22,588 nt of DNA from JAABPW01 sp037132275 (GTDB lineage: Bacteria; Verrucomicrobiota; Kiritimatiellia; CAIKKV01; CAITUY01): NCBI GenBank assembly GCA_037132275.1, contig JBAXPK010000042.1, positions 1 through 22,588 on the forward strand. Direction: 5' to 3'. Under the pieces are notes generated by a model. That model ran no database searches and was not told where the DNA came from. It saw only the letters and a list, made by a program, of their open reading frames with translations. Shown here piece after piece: positions 7,680 through 15,369 of the stretch. The stretch's first letter is position 1. The number at the start of each line of letters is the position of its first letter. Both the position numbers and the translations under genes were made by a program.

Positions 7680-7998
7680 GTATCCTCCTTTTTTGTTTGG
7701 TCTGCTGTTGATGTGCCAGCCCACAGGGTAAACTGCGAGCCATGCGCTCTTTTTTTCTTTTCTTTCTGCCATTCTTCATTAACACTAAGTGTGCCAACGC
7801 GTGCCAATGAGGAGTCGTTGTTGATGTAACATGTTCTTGCAGAATGATTAAAGTCTGATAATAAATCATCATAGCCTCATTCATGACTTGCGCATATAGA
7901 TACATTTATGTCTTCGCATATGAAATAAATACAAATATGTTTCTATTTGGCTCGTTAAAATCTGGACATGCCGTGCCCCTCCAAGCAGGATAGAAGGC
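7680..7998. promoter_or_regulatory. Divergent control region between amtB (-) and bioF (+)
   Basis: A 319-bp AT-rich gap with no believable gene. Toward amtB it holds a possible sigma-70 pair (TTGGCA at 7807-7802, GTTAAT at 7783-7778, 18-nt spacer). It also holds a weak sigma-54-like site TGGCACATCAACAGCA (7718-7703), with GG and GC correctly 10 nt apart but CAGCA in place of TTGCA. A palindrome ACACTAAGTGT sits at 7782-7792, and CGCATAT occurs twice, at 7891 and 7915. No strong promoter toward bioF and no BirA-type operator was seen. Confidence 0.5.
7791..7807. repeat. Tandem GTGCCAA repeat, 10-bp period, upstream of amtB
   Basis: GTGCCAA occurs at 7791-7797 and again at 7801-7807, exactly one helical turn apart, about 112 bp upstream of the amtB start. 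Same-face spacing suits a DNA-binding regulator, possibly one for nitrogen. On the minus strand each copy reads TTGGCAC, so either copy could instead serve as a -35 hexamer or as part of a sigma-54 -24 element. Confidence 0.5.
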
Positions 7999-9177
7999 AT
8001 GCGCGTGACGGAAACATGGATAGACGAGAAGCTCAACACCCTGTGTAAGGAGGGGATGGAGCGGAGACTGGTAGCTTACCAGAATAACGGGGTTGAGGTT
8101 CTGGCTGGAGCCCAGTCGCTCCTGAATTTCTCGAGCAACGATTATCTGGGGCTTGCCCATCATCCTCATGTTCTGGCAGCGGCGGAGTCTGCCTTGCGGC
8201 AGTATGGCGCCGGAACTTCTGCGTCGCGCCTGGTGACCGGGACGCTGGTCTGTCATGAGGAACTTGAGCAGCAGCTTGCGGCCCTGAAGGGTTATCCTGC
8301 CGCGCTGGCATTTGGCAGCGGGTATGCCGCGAATGTGGGGATCATCAGTGCCTTGATGGGGCGTGAAGACCATATCTTTATTGACCGGTTGGCGCATGCG
8401 AGTCTGGTGGATGCCTCAGTCATGAGTCGGGCCAAAGTCCATCGGTTCCGCCATAATGATCCGGAGGATTTGAGACAAGTGATCCTGGTATGTCCTTCCC
8501 GGGGGCAGAAACTGGTGGTGACGGAGTCGGTGTTCAGCATGGATGGCGATATTGCGCCGGTAGCCGCTTTGGCGGGGATCGCGGAAAGGTCAGGCGCCAT
8601 GATGTTGGTGGATGAAGCGCATGCTACGGGCGTGTTTGGCCCCGGCGGCGCGGGAGTAATCAGGCAGGCGACTGTTGAGTCGCAGGTGAATTGTTCCATG
8701 GGAACGCTGAGCAAGGCGCTGGGCGGATATGGCGGGTTTGTGGCGTGCTCGGAAGCCATGAGAAGCTGGTTTATTAACAAGGCGCGGTCTTTCATCTATT
8801 CCACGGCTTTGCCGCCGGCCATGGCGGGAGCGGCCCTCGGTGCACTGAAATGCTTGCGTGACAATCCGGGGATGGGGCGTGACCTATTGGATCGTGCTGC
8901 AGTGTTCCGTGCCCGTTTGCAGGGAGCGGGTTTGGATACCGGCTCATCGGAAAGCCAGATCATTCCCGTGATGATTGGTGAGAACGAGCGCGCCCTCCGG
9001 CTTCATCGGCGGCTGGTTAGGCAGGGAATTCTCGCGGTGGCCATTCGTCCGCCCACGGTGCCGCGCGGTACGGCCCGCTTGCGTCTTTCAGTAAGCCTGA
9101 ATCATTCGCCCCAGGTTCTTGATCGTGTGGCTGAACTTATTATTTTGGCGGCGCGTGAGGAGGGGATTCTTTCATGA
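7999..9177 (+). CDS. bioF: 8-amino-7-oxononanoate synthase BioF
   Basis: PLP-dependent enzyme that condenses pimeloyl-thioester with alanine to make 8-amino-7-oxononanoate (KAPA), the first ring-building step of biotin synthesis. The 392-residue product carries FSSNDYLGLAHHP, GTSASRLVTG, the cofactor-stacking His in RLAHASLVDAS (H133), VDEAHATGVFGP (D205, H208) and the Schiff-base lysine in GTLSKALGGYGG (K239). Length is normal. AGGA at 7987-7990 lies 8 nt before the ATG. The closely related enzyme 2-amino-3-ketobutyrate CoA ligase (Kbl) is the main alternative, but the 4-bp overlap with bioC settles the call. Confidence 0.94.
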   Translation: MRVTETWIDEKLNTLCKEGMERRLVAYQNNGVEVLAGAQSLLNFSSNDYLGLAHHPHVLAAAESALRQYGAGTSASRLVTGTLVCHEELEQQLAALKGYPAALAFGSGYAANVGIISALMGREDHIFIDRLAHASLVDASVMSRAKVHRFRHNDPEDLRQVILVCPSRGQKLVVTESVFSMDGDIAPVAALAGIAERSGAMMLVDEAHATGVFGPGGAGVIRQATVESQVNCSMGTLSKALGGYGGFVACSEAMRSWFINKARSFIYSTALPPAMAGAALGALKCLRDNPGMGRDLLDRAAVFRARLQGAGLDTGSSESQIIPVMIGENERALRLHRRLVRQGILAVAIRPPTVPRGTARLRLSVSLNHSPQVLDRVAELIILAAREEGILS

Positions 9178-9959
9178 ATTCGGTTGCCCATCGTTTTTCC
9201 CGTGCCGCCCAGACATTTGAGCGGGGCGCCTCCCTTCACCGGCATGTGGCGGCGCGTCTCATTGAGAACATGCCTGAACCCGGGGTGATTAGATCCGGGC
9301 GTGTTCTGGAGGTCGGGTGTGGATCCGGGGTGCTGACAGAGTCCCTGCGGCGGCGCTATCCTGAGGCTTCGCTGTGCGTGTTGGATGTGGCCGAGGGGAT
9401 GGTGGCCTGTGTGCGGGAACGATGGGGACAGGATCCGAGGATGGAGATGGTTGTTGCGGATATCAGGGAGTTTAATGCAAGCCATCCGTTTGACCTGATT
9501 GTCAGCAGTTCGGCTCTCCACTGGGCGACCCCCCTGGAGCAGACTTTTTCAAATATAAAGCGGCAGTTGTCGATAGATGGCCAGTGTTGTGCCGCGTTGA
9601 TGCTTGATGGGACATTGGGCGAACTCCATGCGTTGCGCCGACGCGTGGCGCCGGGCAAGACGCCGGCAGGGCGTTTGCCGACGGGCGGAGAAGTGCTGAC
9701 GGCGGTGGCGTCAGCGGGGTTGAAGGTGATTTTCAGCGAGGAAGAGTCTATTCAAACCCGTTATCATTCTGCGGATGACTTTTTGCAAACCATTCACGCC
9801 CAAGGTCTGACCGGCGGAGATGTATCGCGGGCCGCGTTGCCGCTTTCCCGCTCGGAATTGAAGCGGCTGCGCCGGGACTACGATGTCGCCTTCTGCGGCA
9901 ACGGTCCCGGCGTCTACGCCAGTTTCGTGGTGCAGTACGTCCGGTTGGTTGTGCCCTGA
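9174..9959 (+). CDS. bioC: Malonyl-ACP O-methyltransferase BioC
   Basis: SAM-dependent methyltransferase that caps the malonyl carboxyl group so that fatty-acid synthesis enzymes can build the pimeloyl chain of biotin. The 261-residue product begins with the typical BioC N-terminus (VAHRFSRAAQTFERGA then LHRHVAARL), followed by SAM motif I VLEVGCGSGVLTESL (about 44-58), an acidic motif in LDVAEGM, and LIVSSSALHWATPLE. The start overlaps the bioF stop in ATGA, so the two are translationally coupled. No bioH, bioG or other pimeloyl-ester cleaving enzyme is nearby, and bioA, bioD and bioB are also absent from the window. Confidence 0.9.
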   Translation: MNSVAHRFSRAAQTFERGASLHRHVAARLIENMPEPGVIRSGRVLEVGCGSGVLTESLRRRYPEASLCVLDVAEGMVACVRERWGQDPRMEMVVADIREFNASHPFDLIVSSSALHWATPLEQTFSNIKRQLSIDGQCCAALMLDGTLGELHALRRRVAPGKTPAGRLPTGGEVLTAVASAGLKVIFSEEESIQTRYHSADDFLQTIHAQGLTGGDVSRAALPLSRSELKRLRRDYDVAFCGNGPGVYASFVVQYVRLVVP

Positions 9960-9997
9960 CACCCTCCGGAAAACATTTATTGACGCCAAGGAAAACG

Positions 9998-11812
9998 GTG
10001 CGCATCATTTCAATGCTTATGCGTAATCATCGAGTATCTGTAATGAGCGTTGTCATGGCTATGGTCGCCTTAGCGATTCAGGCTTCCGCAACGGAGTATT
10101 TTGTTGAGAAGGGCGGGAATGACGCCAATCCCGGAAGCCGCATGCAGCCGTTCAAGACTATCCAGAGAGCCGCCGGGGTGATGTTGCCCGGGGATATTTG
10201 CACGGTGAGCCGCGGAATGTACCGGGAGACGGTTCGTCCAGCCGTTTCCGGTAAACCTGAGAAAACTCTTCGTTTCCAAGCTGCTGCGGGTGAATCGGTC
10301 ACGGTTTGCGGAGCTGATGAAGTTCCTGTCTGGCAGCGCGCTACCGGGGCCGTGTATCGGCTGTCAGCCAAGAGCGTGAGTCAAGTGCTGGTGGATGACG
10401 CCTTGGCCGTTCGGAGTTACGGTATTCCCGAAACATCACCGTCCCTTGAGCCTCGTGCCGCCTGGTGGTATGACGCGACAAACGAGGTGGTTTATCTTCG
10501 TCTTCCGCGCAATGACGCCCCGGAGGGACACACCATTGAAGTCCAGTCGCGAATCTGGGGAATGGATTGTCAGCATCTTGCCTACATTGAAATCAAAGGC
10601 ATCAATCTGATGGCCTGCGGCATCAACCTCATCGGTGCCCAGGGGTGTCGGGTGGATGATTGTCATGTCTGGTGGGGTGGCGCGCCTGTGTCGGTGACCA
10701 ATAGTCTGGGCGGGCTGACCAATTCACTGGAAATCCGTGGCGCGATTGTGATGGGCGGCAAGGAAAATGAAGTCAGTAACAGTTCGGTGATTGGCAGTGA
10801 CGGGTATGGCGTGGTCCTGTTGCCTGATGGGATGAATAACCGGCTGATGAATTGCCTGCTGCGGGGACGGGATCTGCCTTTTGGGAGCGGGATTGGCATC
10901 CTGGCGCAGGGCACGGCACCGGTGATCCGGAATGTATCGGTCATGAATTATTCGGGGGGCGCTCTTGTGTGCAGTAACGTGTTTAATGCCCGGATTGAGA
11001 ACAACGACTTCTTTCGCTCAGGCGCCGGGCAGACCAATGTGGGTCTGGTGTGTCTGGCCGGAGATGGGAAGGGTACTGTCCTGGCCAATAACTGGTTGCA
11101 TGATAACTTATCGGCTGAAGGCGACGGGGTCAGGTTCAGCGGTCCTGTGGAAAACTATGTGTTCCGCCAGAATGTGATCTGGGGTCAACCGGGAGCGGCC
11201 ATGCGGTTGGCCGGGAGTTCGCGGTTCAACTTTGTCTTCAACAATACCTGCGCCTTGAATGGCGTCGGGATTGATGTTGAGAAGAAAGGGAATGGCGCGG
11301 GTTTTGGCGAAACCCGGGTGATCAACAATATTATTACGGGGGCATCATGGAAGTCCCTTGATGGAAACCCGCCTCCCAAGTTGGTCTGGAAAAATAACTA
11401 CACAGGATCCTTGCCGGGCTTTGTGGATGAGGCCAATAGAAATTTCCATCTGGCAACCGGTTCGCCTTGCATTGATGCCGGGCAGGAGGAACCCGAGTTT
11501 ACGGATGAGTATACCGGGAAACTGCCCGATATGGGCGCCTATGAATACGGGAATGAATACCCGGTGCCGGGATGTCATGTGATTGAAAATGCTAATCAGG
11601 TGGCGACGCCGGTGGTGAAGGTGATCATAGAGTCCGAGACCGAAGGCGCTGAAGTCCGTTACACGTTGGATGGACGGATGCCGGATCTCTCCTCAAGGCG
11701 CTGTACCGGAGCTGTGTCCGTGGTGTATGGAGCTGTGGTCAAGGCCAAGGCCTTCCGTAGGGGAATGGAGGAGAGTTCCGCCGCCACCGTTCAAGTTCGC
11801 AGGGTTGAATAA
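9998..11812 (+). CDS. Secreted right-handed parallel beta-helix protein with chitobiase-like C-terminal domain
   Basis: Predicted exported carbohydrate-active or surface protein of about 604 residues. A signal peptide (through VVMAMVALAIQASA) is followed by EYFVEKGGNDANPGS and PFKTIQRAAG, the usual opening of DUF1565/pectate-lyase-like beta-helix proteins. Many short Asn- and Gly-rich coils follow, such as NSSVIGSDGYGVVLL, IENNDFFRSG and VFNNTCALNGVGI. Near residue 515 comes SPCIDAG and then PDMGAYEYG, a common ending of such helices. The last 80 residues (VKVIIESETEGAEVRYTLDG onward) match the chitobiase/hexosaminidase C-terminal beta-sandwich. The start is uncertain: I chose GTG 9998 because AAGGA lies 5 nt before it, but ATG 10013 or 10019 also give a signal peptide. 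Substrate cannot be told. It follows bioC by about 40 bp with no functional link evident. Confidence 0.8.
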   Translation: MRIISMLMRNHRVSVMSVVMAMVALAIQASATEYFVEKGGNDANPGSRMQPFKTIQRAAGVMLPGDICTVSRGMYRETVRPAVSGKPEKTLRFQAAAGESVTVCGADEVPVWQRATGAVYRLSAKSVSQVLVDDALAVRSYGIPETSPSLEPRAAWWYDATNEVVYLRLPRNDAPEGHTIEVQSRIWGMDCQHLAYIEIKGINLMACGINLIGAQGCRVDDCHVWWGGAPVSVTNSLGGLTNSLEIRGAIVMGGKENEVSNSSVIGSDGYGVVLLPDGMNNRLMNCLLRGRDLPFGSGIGILAQGTAPVIRNVSVMNYSGGALVCSNVFNARIENNDFFRSGAGQTNVGLVCLAGDGKGTVLANNWLHDNLSAEGDGVRFSGPVENYVFRQNVIWGQPGAAMRLAGSSRFNFVFNNTCALNGVGIDVEKKGNGAGFGETRVINNIITGASWKSLDGNPPPKLVWKNNYTGSLPGFVDEANRNFHLATGSPCIDAGQEEPEFTDEYTGKLPDMGAYEYGNEYPVPGCHVIENANQVATPVVKVIIESETEGAEVRYTLDGRMPDLSSRRCTGAVSVVYGAVVKAKAFRRGMEESSAATVQVRRVE

Positions 11813-11836
11813 ATTCGTGATGTCCCCAGTTGATCT

Positions 11837-11845
11837 TGGTATAAA
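11837..11845 (+). promoter_or_regulatory. Possible extended -10 promoter for the 61-residue protein gene
   Basis: TGGTATAAA fits an extended -10 element (TG, one base, TATAAA), with only a weak GTGATG at the -35 position 17 nt upstream. Transcription would begin near 11852, giving a very short leader that still includes the AGGAG ribosome binding site at 11855-11859. This is based on sequence fit only. Confidence 0.3.
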
Positions 11846-11866
11846 CCCCGAAAAAGGAGCAACATT

Positions 11867-12052
11867 ATGAGTGAGAAACGTAAGGATTGTAAACACGAAC
11901 ATGGTCATCCCGGCCACCTGTGCATGTTGTCCAGCACCGGTCGCATCGAAGAGATCAAAGCCTTGGTTAAAAACCCCCAGTTCGTTTGTTTCAACTGCGG
12001 TCGAGTCGCCGATAAAGATGGCAATCTCTGTAATCCCATGCCGCTGAAATGA
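11867..12052 (+). CDS. Small Cys/His-rich putative zinc-binding protein
   Basis: A 61-residue protein of unknown function. The N-terminal half is rich in possible metal ligands (C8, H10, H12, H14, H17, C19 in CKHEHGHPGHLC). The middle is a short helix-like stretch (GRIEEIKALVKNP). The C-terminal half has a ribbon-like CFNCGRVADKDGNLC (C41, C44, C55). This layout suggests one or two zinc sites. The coding claim rests on a good ribosome binding site (AGGAG, 7 nt from ATG), the ordered cysteine spacing and the fit between the flanking genes. ligA begins 28 bp downstream, so the two may share a transcript. No function is assigned. Confidence 0.75.
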   Translation: MSEKRKDCKHEHGHPGHLCMLSSTGRIEEIKALVKNPQFVCFNCGRVADKDGNLCNPMPLK

Positions 12053-12080
12053 ACCTGACGACCGGGTTGAAGGCTGGGGC

Positions 12081-14597
12081 ATGACCGGATCAGAAGCCAA
12101 AAAACGGATTGAGTTTTTGTGCGACGAGTTGCGTCGGCATAATGCTCTCTATTATGGGGGAGCTGACGCGCGACCTGAACTGTCCGACCAGGATTATGAC
12201 CGGCTTTATGATGAATTAAGGCGGCTGGAAGCTGAGTTCCCTAAGCTGGCAACCCCGGATTCCCCAACCCAGCGGGTTGGGGGCCAGGCATTGAAGGAGT
12301 TTCGCAGTGTGAGGCACGAAATCCCCATGCTGTCCTTGGAAAAGGTCGACGCTTCCGAAGTTCCCGCCAAAGCTGAGGAGCCTGATTATTATCGGCGTCT
12401 GCGAATGCAGGACGTGAATACCTTGGAGCAGCTTCGGAAATTTGATGAGACCGCAAGGCTTACACTAAAGCAGGCGTTAATTCGATATGTCCTTGAACCC
12501 AAGGTTGATGGTGTCTCGATCTCGGTTCATTATCGCGATGGGGCGTTGGTGCTGGGAACGACGCGTGGCGACGGCAACACGGGCGATGATATCACGGCGA
12601 ACATCAAGACGATCAAAAATATTCCCCTGCGTTTATATACCGATCACCCTCCCGCTTACTTGGAAGTCCGTGGTGAGGCCTACATGCCCACAGCCGCATT
12701 TGAGGAACTCAATGCCGAACTGGAACTCGCGGGGGAAAAGACTTTTCCCAATGCCCGTAATGCCACGGCTGGATCGCTCAAACAACTCGATCCCAAGGTA
12801 GCCGCAAAAAGGCCTGTCAGCGCCGTTTTTTACGCTGTGGGAGTCATGCAAGGTATCGCTTTTCCGACCCATGCCGGTACGTTGAGGGGGATGAAAGCGC
12901 TCGGGTTGCCGATACAGGCGTGTTGGTGGGAATGTGATGGCATCGAGGAAGCGCTTCAATGCTACCGGGAAAAGGTTGTATGCGGCTACGATGAACGCCG
13001 GGATCTTCGATCCCTGTTGCCTTATGAAATCGACGGCATCGTGCTTAAGATCGATAATCGCGACGCATGGAGCCTGATACCGCAGAAACGAACCACACCT
13101 GGTTATGCCAGGGTACATAAACCTATTCCCTGGATCTCCGGCGCTGAGACCGTGATTCATGCGATCACCGTACAAGTCGGACGAACAGGAGTTCTGACAC
13201 CGGTTGCTGAACTGAAACCCGTGTTTGTCCAGGGTTCCACGATTTCCCGAGCAACTTTACATAATGCGGATGAAATCAAACTAAAGGACATCAGACTCGG
13301 CGATACGGTTATTGTACGAAAAGCGGGGATGGTCATTCCCGAGGTTGTGGAGGTCGTTAAGGAAAAGCGTCCGTCAGGTGCTGAGCCGTTTGACTTGGCC
13401 ACCCACATACAAAACAAGTGCCCCGCATGCGGAAATGTCATTTCCAAACAGAAAGTCTATGAGGGCAAAAAGGAAGAGGTCGCCTGGCGGTGCGAGAATA
13501 TTGCGGAGTGTCCAGCCCAGCGGGCGCGGCGTATTGCGCTTTTCGCCCAGCGAAGCGCCTTGGATATTGAAGGCCTGGGTGGGGTCGTTGCCGAGAAGTT
13601 GGTCGAGACTGGGCTTGTCAAGGATCCGCTCAGCTTATTTGAACTGAAAGTGGGACAACTCGCTTCCCTGAATCTCGGCACAAAAACGGACCCTCGCATA
13701 TTTGGAGAAAAAAATGCGACACGAGTCATTGAGAGCCTCGAGATGGCGCGATCCTTGCCTCTTGCCCGGTGGTTGCATGCGCTGGGTATTCCAAACGTGG
13801 GGGAGAAAATCGCCTATGAATTGGCCCGCCTTCATCGTAATTTTGATGATCTTGCCGTCTCTGAGCTTCTGGCCTCGTTGAGCCGCTTTCTCGTCGCCAA
13901 GCTACGGAAGAAATCATCCCGAACCCCGGATGATAAAACGCTCGCTGATCAGGAGAAGGTCAGGCTGGAGTCTGAACTCGCGGTGGAACTCCAGAAAAGG
14001 GTGTTCCAAAATCCAGCACTCAAGAAACAGGCGGAGCAGGAGCGGTGCAAGCGTGACGCTGAGATGGCCTCGCTGGAGGCTCAGTTGACGAGTGAGACGG
14101 ATGTTGAAAATCAACGCAAGATCAAGGCGAAGATCAAAGCCAGGAAAGCGAAGCCCCAAACCGTGGGACTATCGGAGGAAATCTCCTCGGTGGTCACGAA
14201 AAGCGTTCTCGATTACTTCGCCTCGCCGGCAGGGAAACACTTTCTTTCACAACTCAGGCAGTTTGGCCTATCACCCCGGGGTGAACTCGGGCAAGCGGAT
14301 ACCGGCGGAGCGTCAGACAGCCTGACGGGTAAAACGTTTGTGCTAACCGGTACGCTGGATTCCATGAGCCGCGATAGGGCCACGGAACTGATTCGTAAAC
14401 GCGGAGGCGATGTGGTCGGAGCTGTGAGCAGGAATACCGACTTTGTTGTTTGCGGCAAGGAACCCGGCGCGTCGAAAATTCGTGATGCTGAAAAAAACGG
14501 GGTCACTCAAATCGATGAGACGAAACTACTCGAAATGCTGGGTCCCGTTGAGTCCACTTCTCGCCTCTCACGTTCCGTCCAACAGACCTTCCTGTAA
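12081..14597 (+). CDS. ligA: NAD-dependent DNA ligase LigA, enlarged form
   Basis: Seals nicks in DNA during replication and repair using NAD. The 838-residue product is about 170 residues longer than the usual 670. In order: the Ia domain (YYGGADARPELSDQDYD); the adenylation domain with nucleophile lysine in EPKVDG (K141), TRGDGNTGDDIT, EVRGEAY, NARNATAGSLKQLDP and IDGIVLKID (K323); the OB fold (QVGRTGVLTPVAEL, SRATLHNADEI); a four-Cys zinc finger (C447, C450, C471, C477); helix-hairpin-helix repeats (DIEGLGG, GIPNVGEKIA); and BRCT (about 747-820). Motif V, normally PRWAIAYKF, is changed to PGYARVHKP, though its lysine (K347) is kept. A charged Lys/Glu-rich insert (about 605-695) splits the helix-hairpin-helix domain, and about 20 extra residues lie near 91-112. 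GAAGG at 12069-12073 precedes the ATG. All catalytic residues checked are present, so it is probably active. Confidence 0.93.
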   Translation: MTGSEAKKRIEFLCDELRRHNALYYGGADARPELSDQDYDRLYDELRRLEAEFPKLATPDSPTQRVGGQALKEFRSVRHEIPMLSLEKVDASEVPAKAEEPDYYRRLRMQDVNTLEQLRKFDETARLTLKQALIRYVLEPKVDGVSISVHYRDGALVLGTTRGDGNTGDDITANIKTIKNIPLRLYTDHPPAYLEVRGEAYMPTAAFEELNAELELAGEKTFPNARNATAGSLKQLDPKVAAKRPVSAVFYAVGVMQGIAFPTHAGTLRGMKALGLPIQACWWECDGIEEALQCYREKVVCGYDERRDLRSLLPYEIDGIVLKIDNRDAWSLIPQKRTTPGYARVHKPIPWISGAETVIHAITVQVGRTGVLTPVAELKPVFVQGSTISRATLHNADEIKLKDIRLGDTVIVRKAGMVIPEVVEVVKEKRPSGAEPFDLATHIQNKCPACGNVISKQKVYEGKKEEVAWRCENIAECPAQRARRIALFAQRSALDIEGLGGVVAEKLVETGLVKDPLSLFELKVGQLASLNLGTKTDPRIFGEKNATRVIESLEMARSLPLARWLHALGIPNVGEKIAYELARLHRNFDDLAVSELLASLSRFLVAKLRKKSSRTPDDKTLADQEKVRLESELAVELQKRVFQNPALKKQAEQERCKRDAEMASLEAQLTSETDVENQRKIKAKIKARKAKPQTVGLSEEISSVVTKSVLDYFASPAGKHFLSQLRQFGLSPRGELGQADTGGASDSLTGKTFVLTGTLDSMSRDRATELIRKRGGDVVGAVSRNTDFVVCGKEPGASKIRDAEKNGVTQIDETKLLEMLGPVESTSRLSRSVQQTFL

Positions 14598-14694
14598 TAC
14601 AGGGTGTTGCCGGGTGGAGTATTTGGGATTGACGGGCAGCAAAATCTTCTTTCATTCAAACCCTTGAAAACATTGAAAAAATCTTCAATGGGGG

Positions 14695-14734
14695 TTGCAT
14701 TCCTTATGAAATCCGCCTATATTCCGAAATATAG
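14695..14734 (+). promoter_or_regulatory. Promoter and overlapping palindrome upstream of the HU gene
   Basis: TTGCAT (14695-14700) and TATATT (14718-14723) are separated by exactly 17 nt, a plausible sigma-70 promoter with a near-consensus -10. The -10 box is part of an inverted repeat, CTATATT (14717-14723), CCGA, AATATAG (14728-14734), which runs to the expected start of transcription. A repressor or HU itself could act there. The rest of the 189-bp gap after ligA shows nothing else clear. Confidence 0.55.
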
Positions 14735-14786
14735 AGGCTGTGTTAAGGTGATACGGCCGAAAATAAACCTCATAGGAGTTACTCTA

Positions 14787-15068
14787 ATGGCGAAAGCATT
14801 GACGAAGAGTCAGATCGTGGCGGGCGTGGCGGAAGCGACAGAAATCAGCAAGAAGCAGGCGGGCGTGGCGATCGAAGCACTGGTGTGCTTGGCTTACAAG
14901 AATGCCAAGAACGGTTTCACCCTTCCTGGTTTGGGCAAGCTGGTTCTGGTGAATCGCAAGGCGCGCATGGGCCGCAATCCCGCGACGGGCGAGACGATCA
15001 AGATCCCGGCCAAGCGCGTGGTTAAGTTCCGCGTCGCCAAGGCGTGCAAGGATGCCATCTTGGGCTAA
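14787..15068 (+). CDS. HU/IHF-family DNA-binding protein
   Basis: Small basic nucleoid protein that bends and compacts DNA. The 93-residue product has the N-terminal helical dimer region (ALTKSQIVAGVAEATEISKK), the GFTLPGLGKL beta turn and the DNA-inserting arm around MGRNPATGETIKIPAKRVVKF, with the minor-groove-inserting proline in RNPATGE. Length and motif order match HU. I chose the ATG at 14787, preceded by GGAG at 14775-14778; the frame is open further upstream, but those residues lie before the promoter. It has its own promoter and terminator, so it is probably a single-gene unit. HU and IHF subunits cannot be told apart with certainty from sequence alone. Confidence 0.93.
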   Translation: MAKALTKSQIVAGVAEATEISKKQAGVAIEALVCLAYKNAKNGFTLPGLGKLVLVNRKARMGRNPATGETIKIPAKRVVKFRVAKACKDAILG

Positions 15069-15092
15069 TAGAGTCATCAGTGATTCTAAGAG

Positions 15093-15124
15093 AGGCCGCC
15101 GCCGAAAGGTTGCGGCCTTTTTTT
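15093..15124 (+). terminator. Rho-independent terminator after the HU gene
   Basis: AGGCCGC (15093-15099) pairs with GCGGCCT (15112-15118) around a 12-nt loop and is followed by a run of seven T (15118-15124). It lies 24 bp after the HU stop. The small FmdB-type gene begins only 18 bp later, so that gene is expressed by read-through or from a promoter not seen. Confidence 0.85.
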
Positions 15125-15142
15125 ATAAGGAAAGAAGTGACC

Positions 15143-15364
15143 ATGCCGATTTACGAATACGAATGTGGAAAGTGTGGCGGACACGTTGAATCCCTGATCC
15201 GCAATGAAGCTGATATTCCGAAGGTGTGCAAGTGCGGAGGGAAATTGAAAAAAGCCCTGTCCGGCTTCAGCGTTTCAATGGCTCCCTCCGGCGGACACAA
15301 GCATGAACCCTCAGCCGCCTGTGCCGCCTGTCCCAGTTCAGGCTGCCCGCATAGCGGCAGGTGA
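15143..15364 (+). CDS. FmdB-type zinc-ribbon protein
   Basis: A 73-residue protein of the FmdB/CxxC putative regulatory family, whose members are of unknown role. It starts with the family hallmark MPIYEYECGKCGGHVE (C8, C11). The second pair of metal ligands reads VCKCGGKL (C29, C31), a C-x-C rather than the usual C-P-x-C. The tail is Ala/Cys/Ser-rich and ends ACAACPSSGCPHSGR, adding three more cysteines. AAGGAAAG precedes the ATG at 15143; a GTG two codons upstream is possible. It converges on purL with only 5 bp between the two stop codons and no terminator there. Confidence 0.82.
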   Translation: MPIYEYECGKCGGHVESLIRNEADIPKVCKCGGKLKKALSGFSVSMAPSGGHKHEPSAACAACPSSGCPHSGR

Positions 15365-15369
15365 GCCGA

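Noticed and set aside
7782..7808. A clean sigma-54 promoter formed by the two TTGGCAC copies
   Set aside because: The spacing between GG and the following GC in the tandem copies is one base short of the required 10, and the second copy has GT where GC is needed. Only the weaker site at 7703-7718 has the right spacing.
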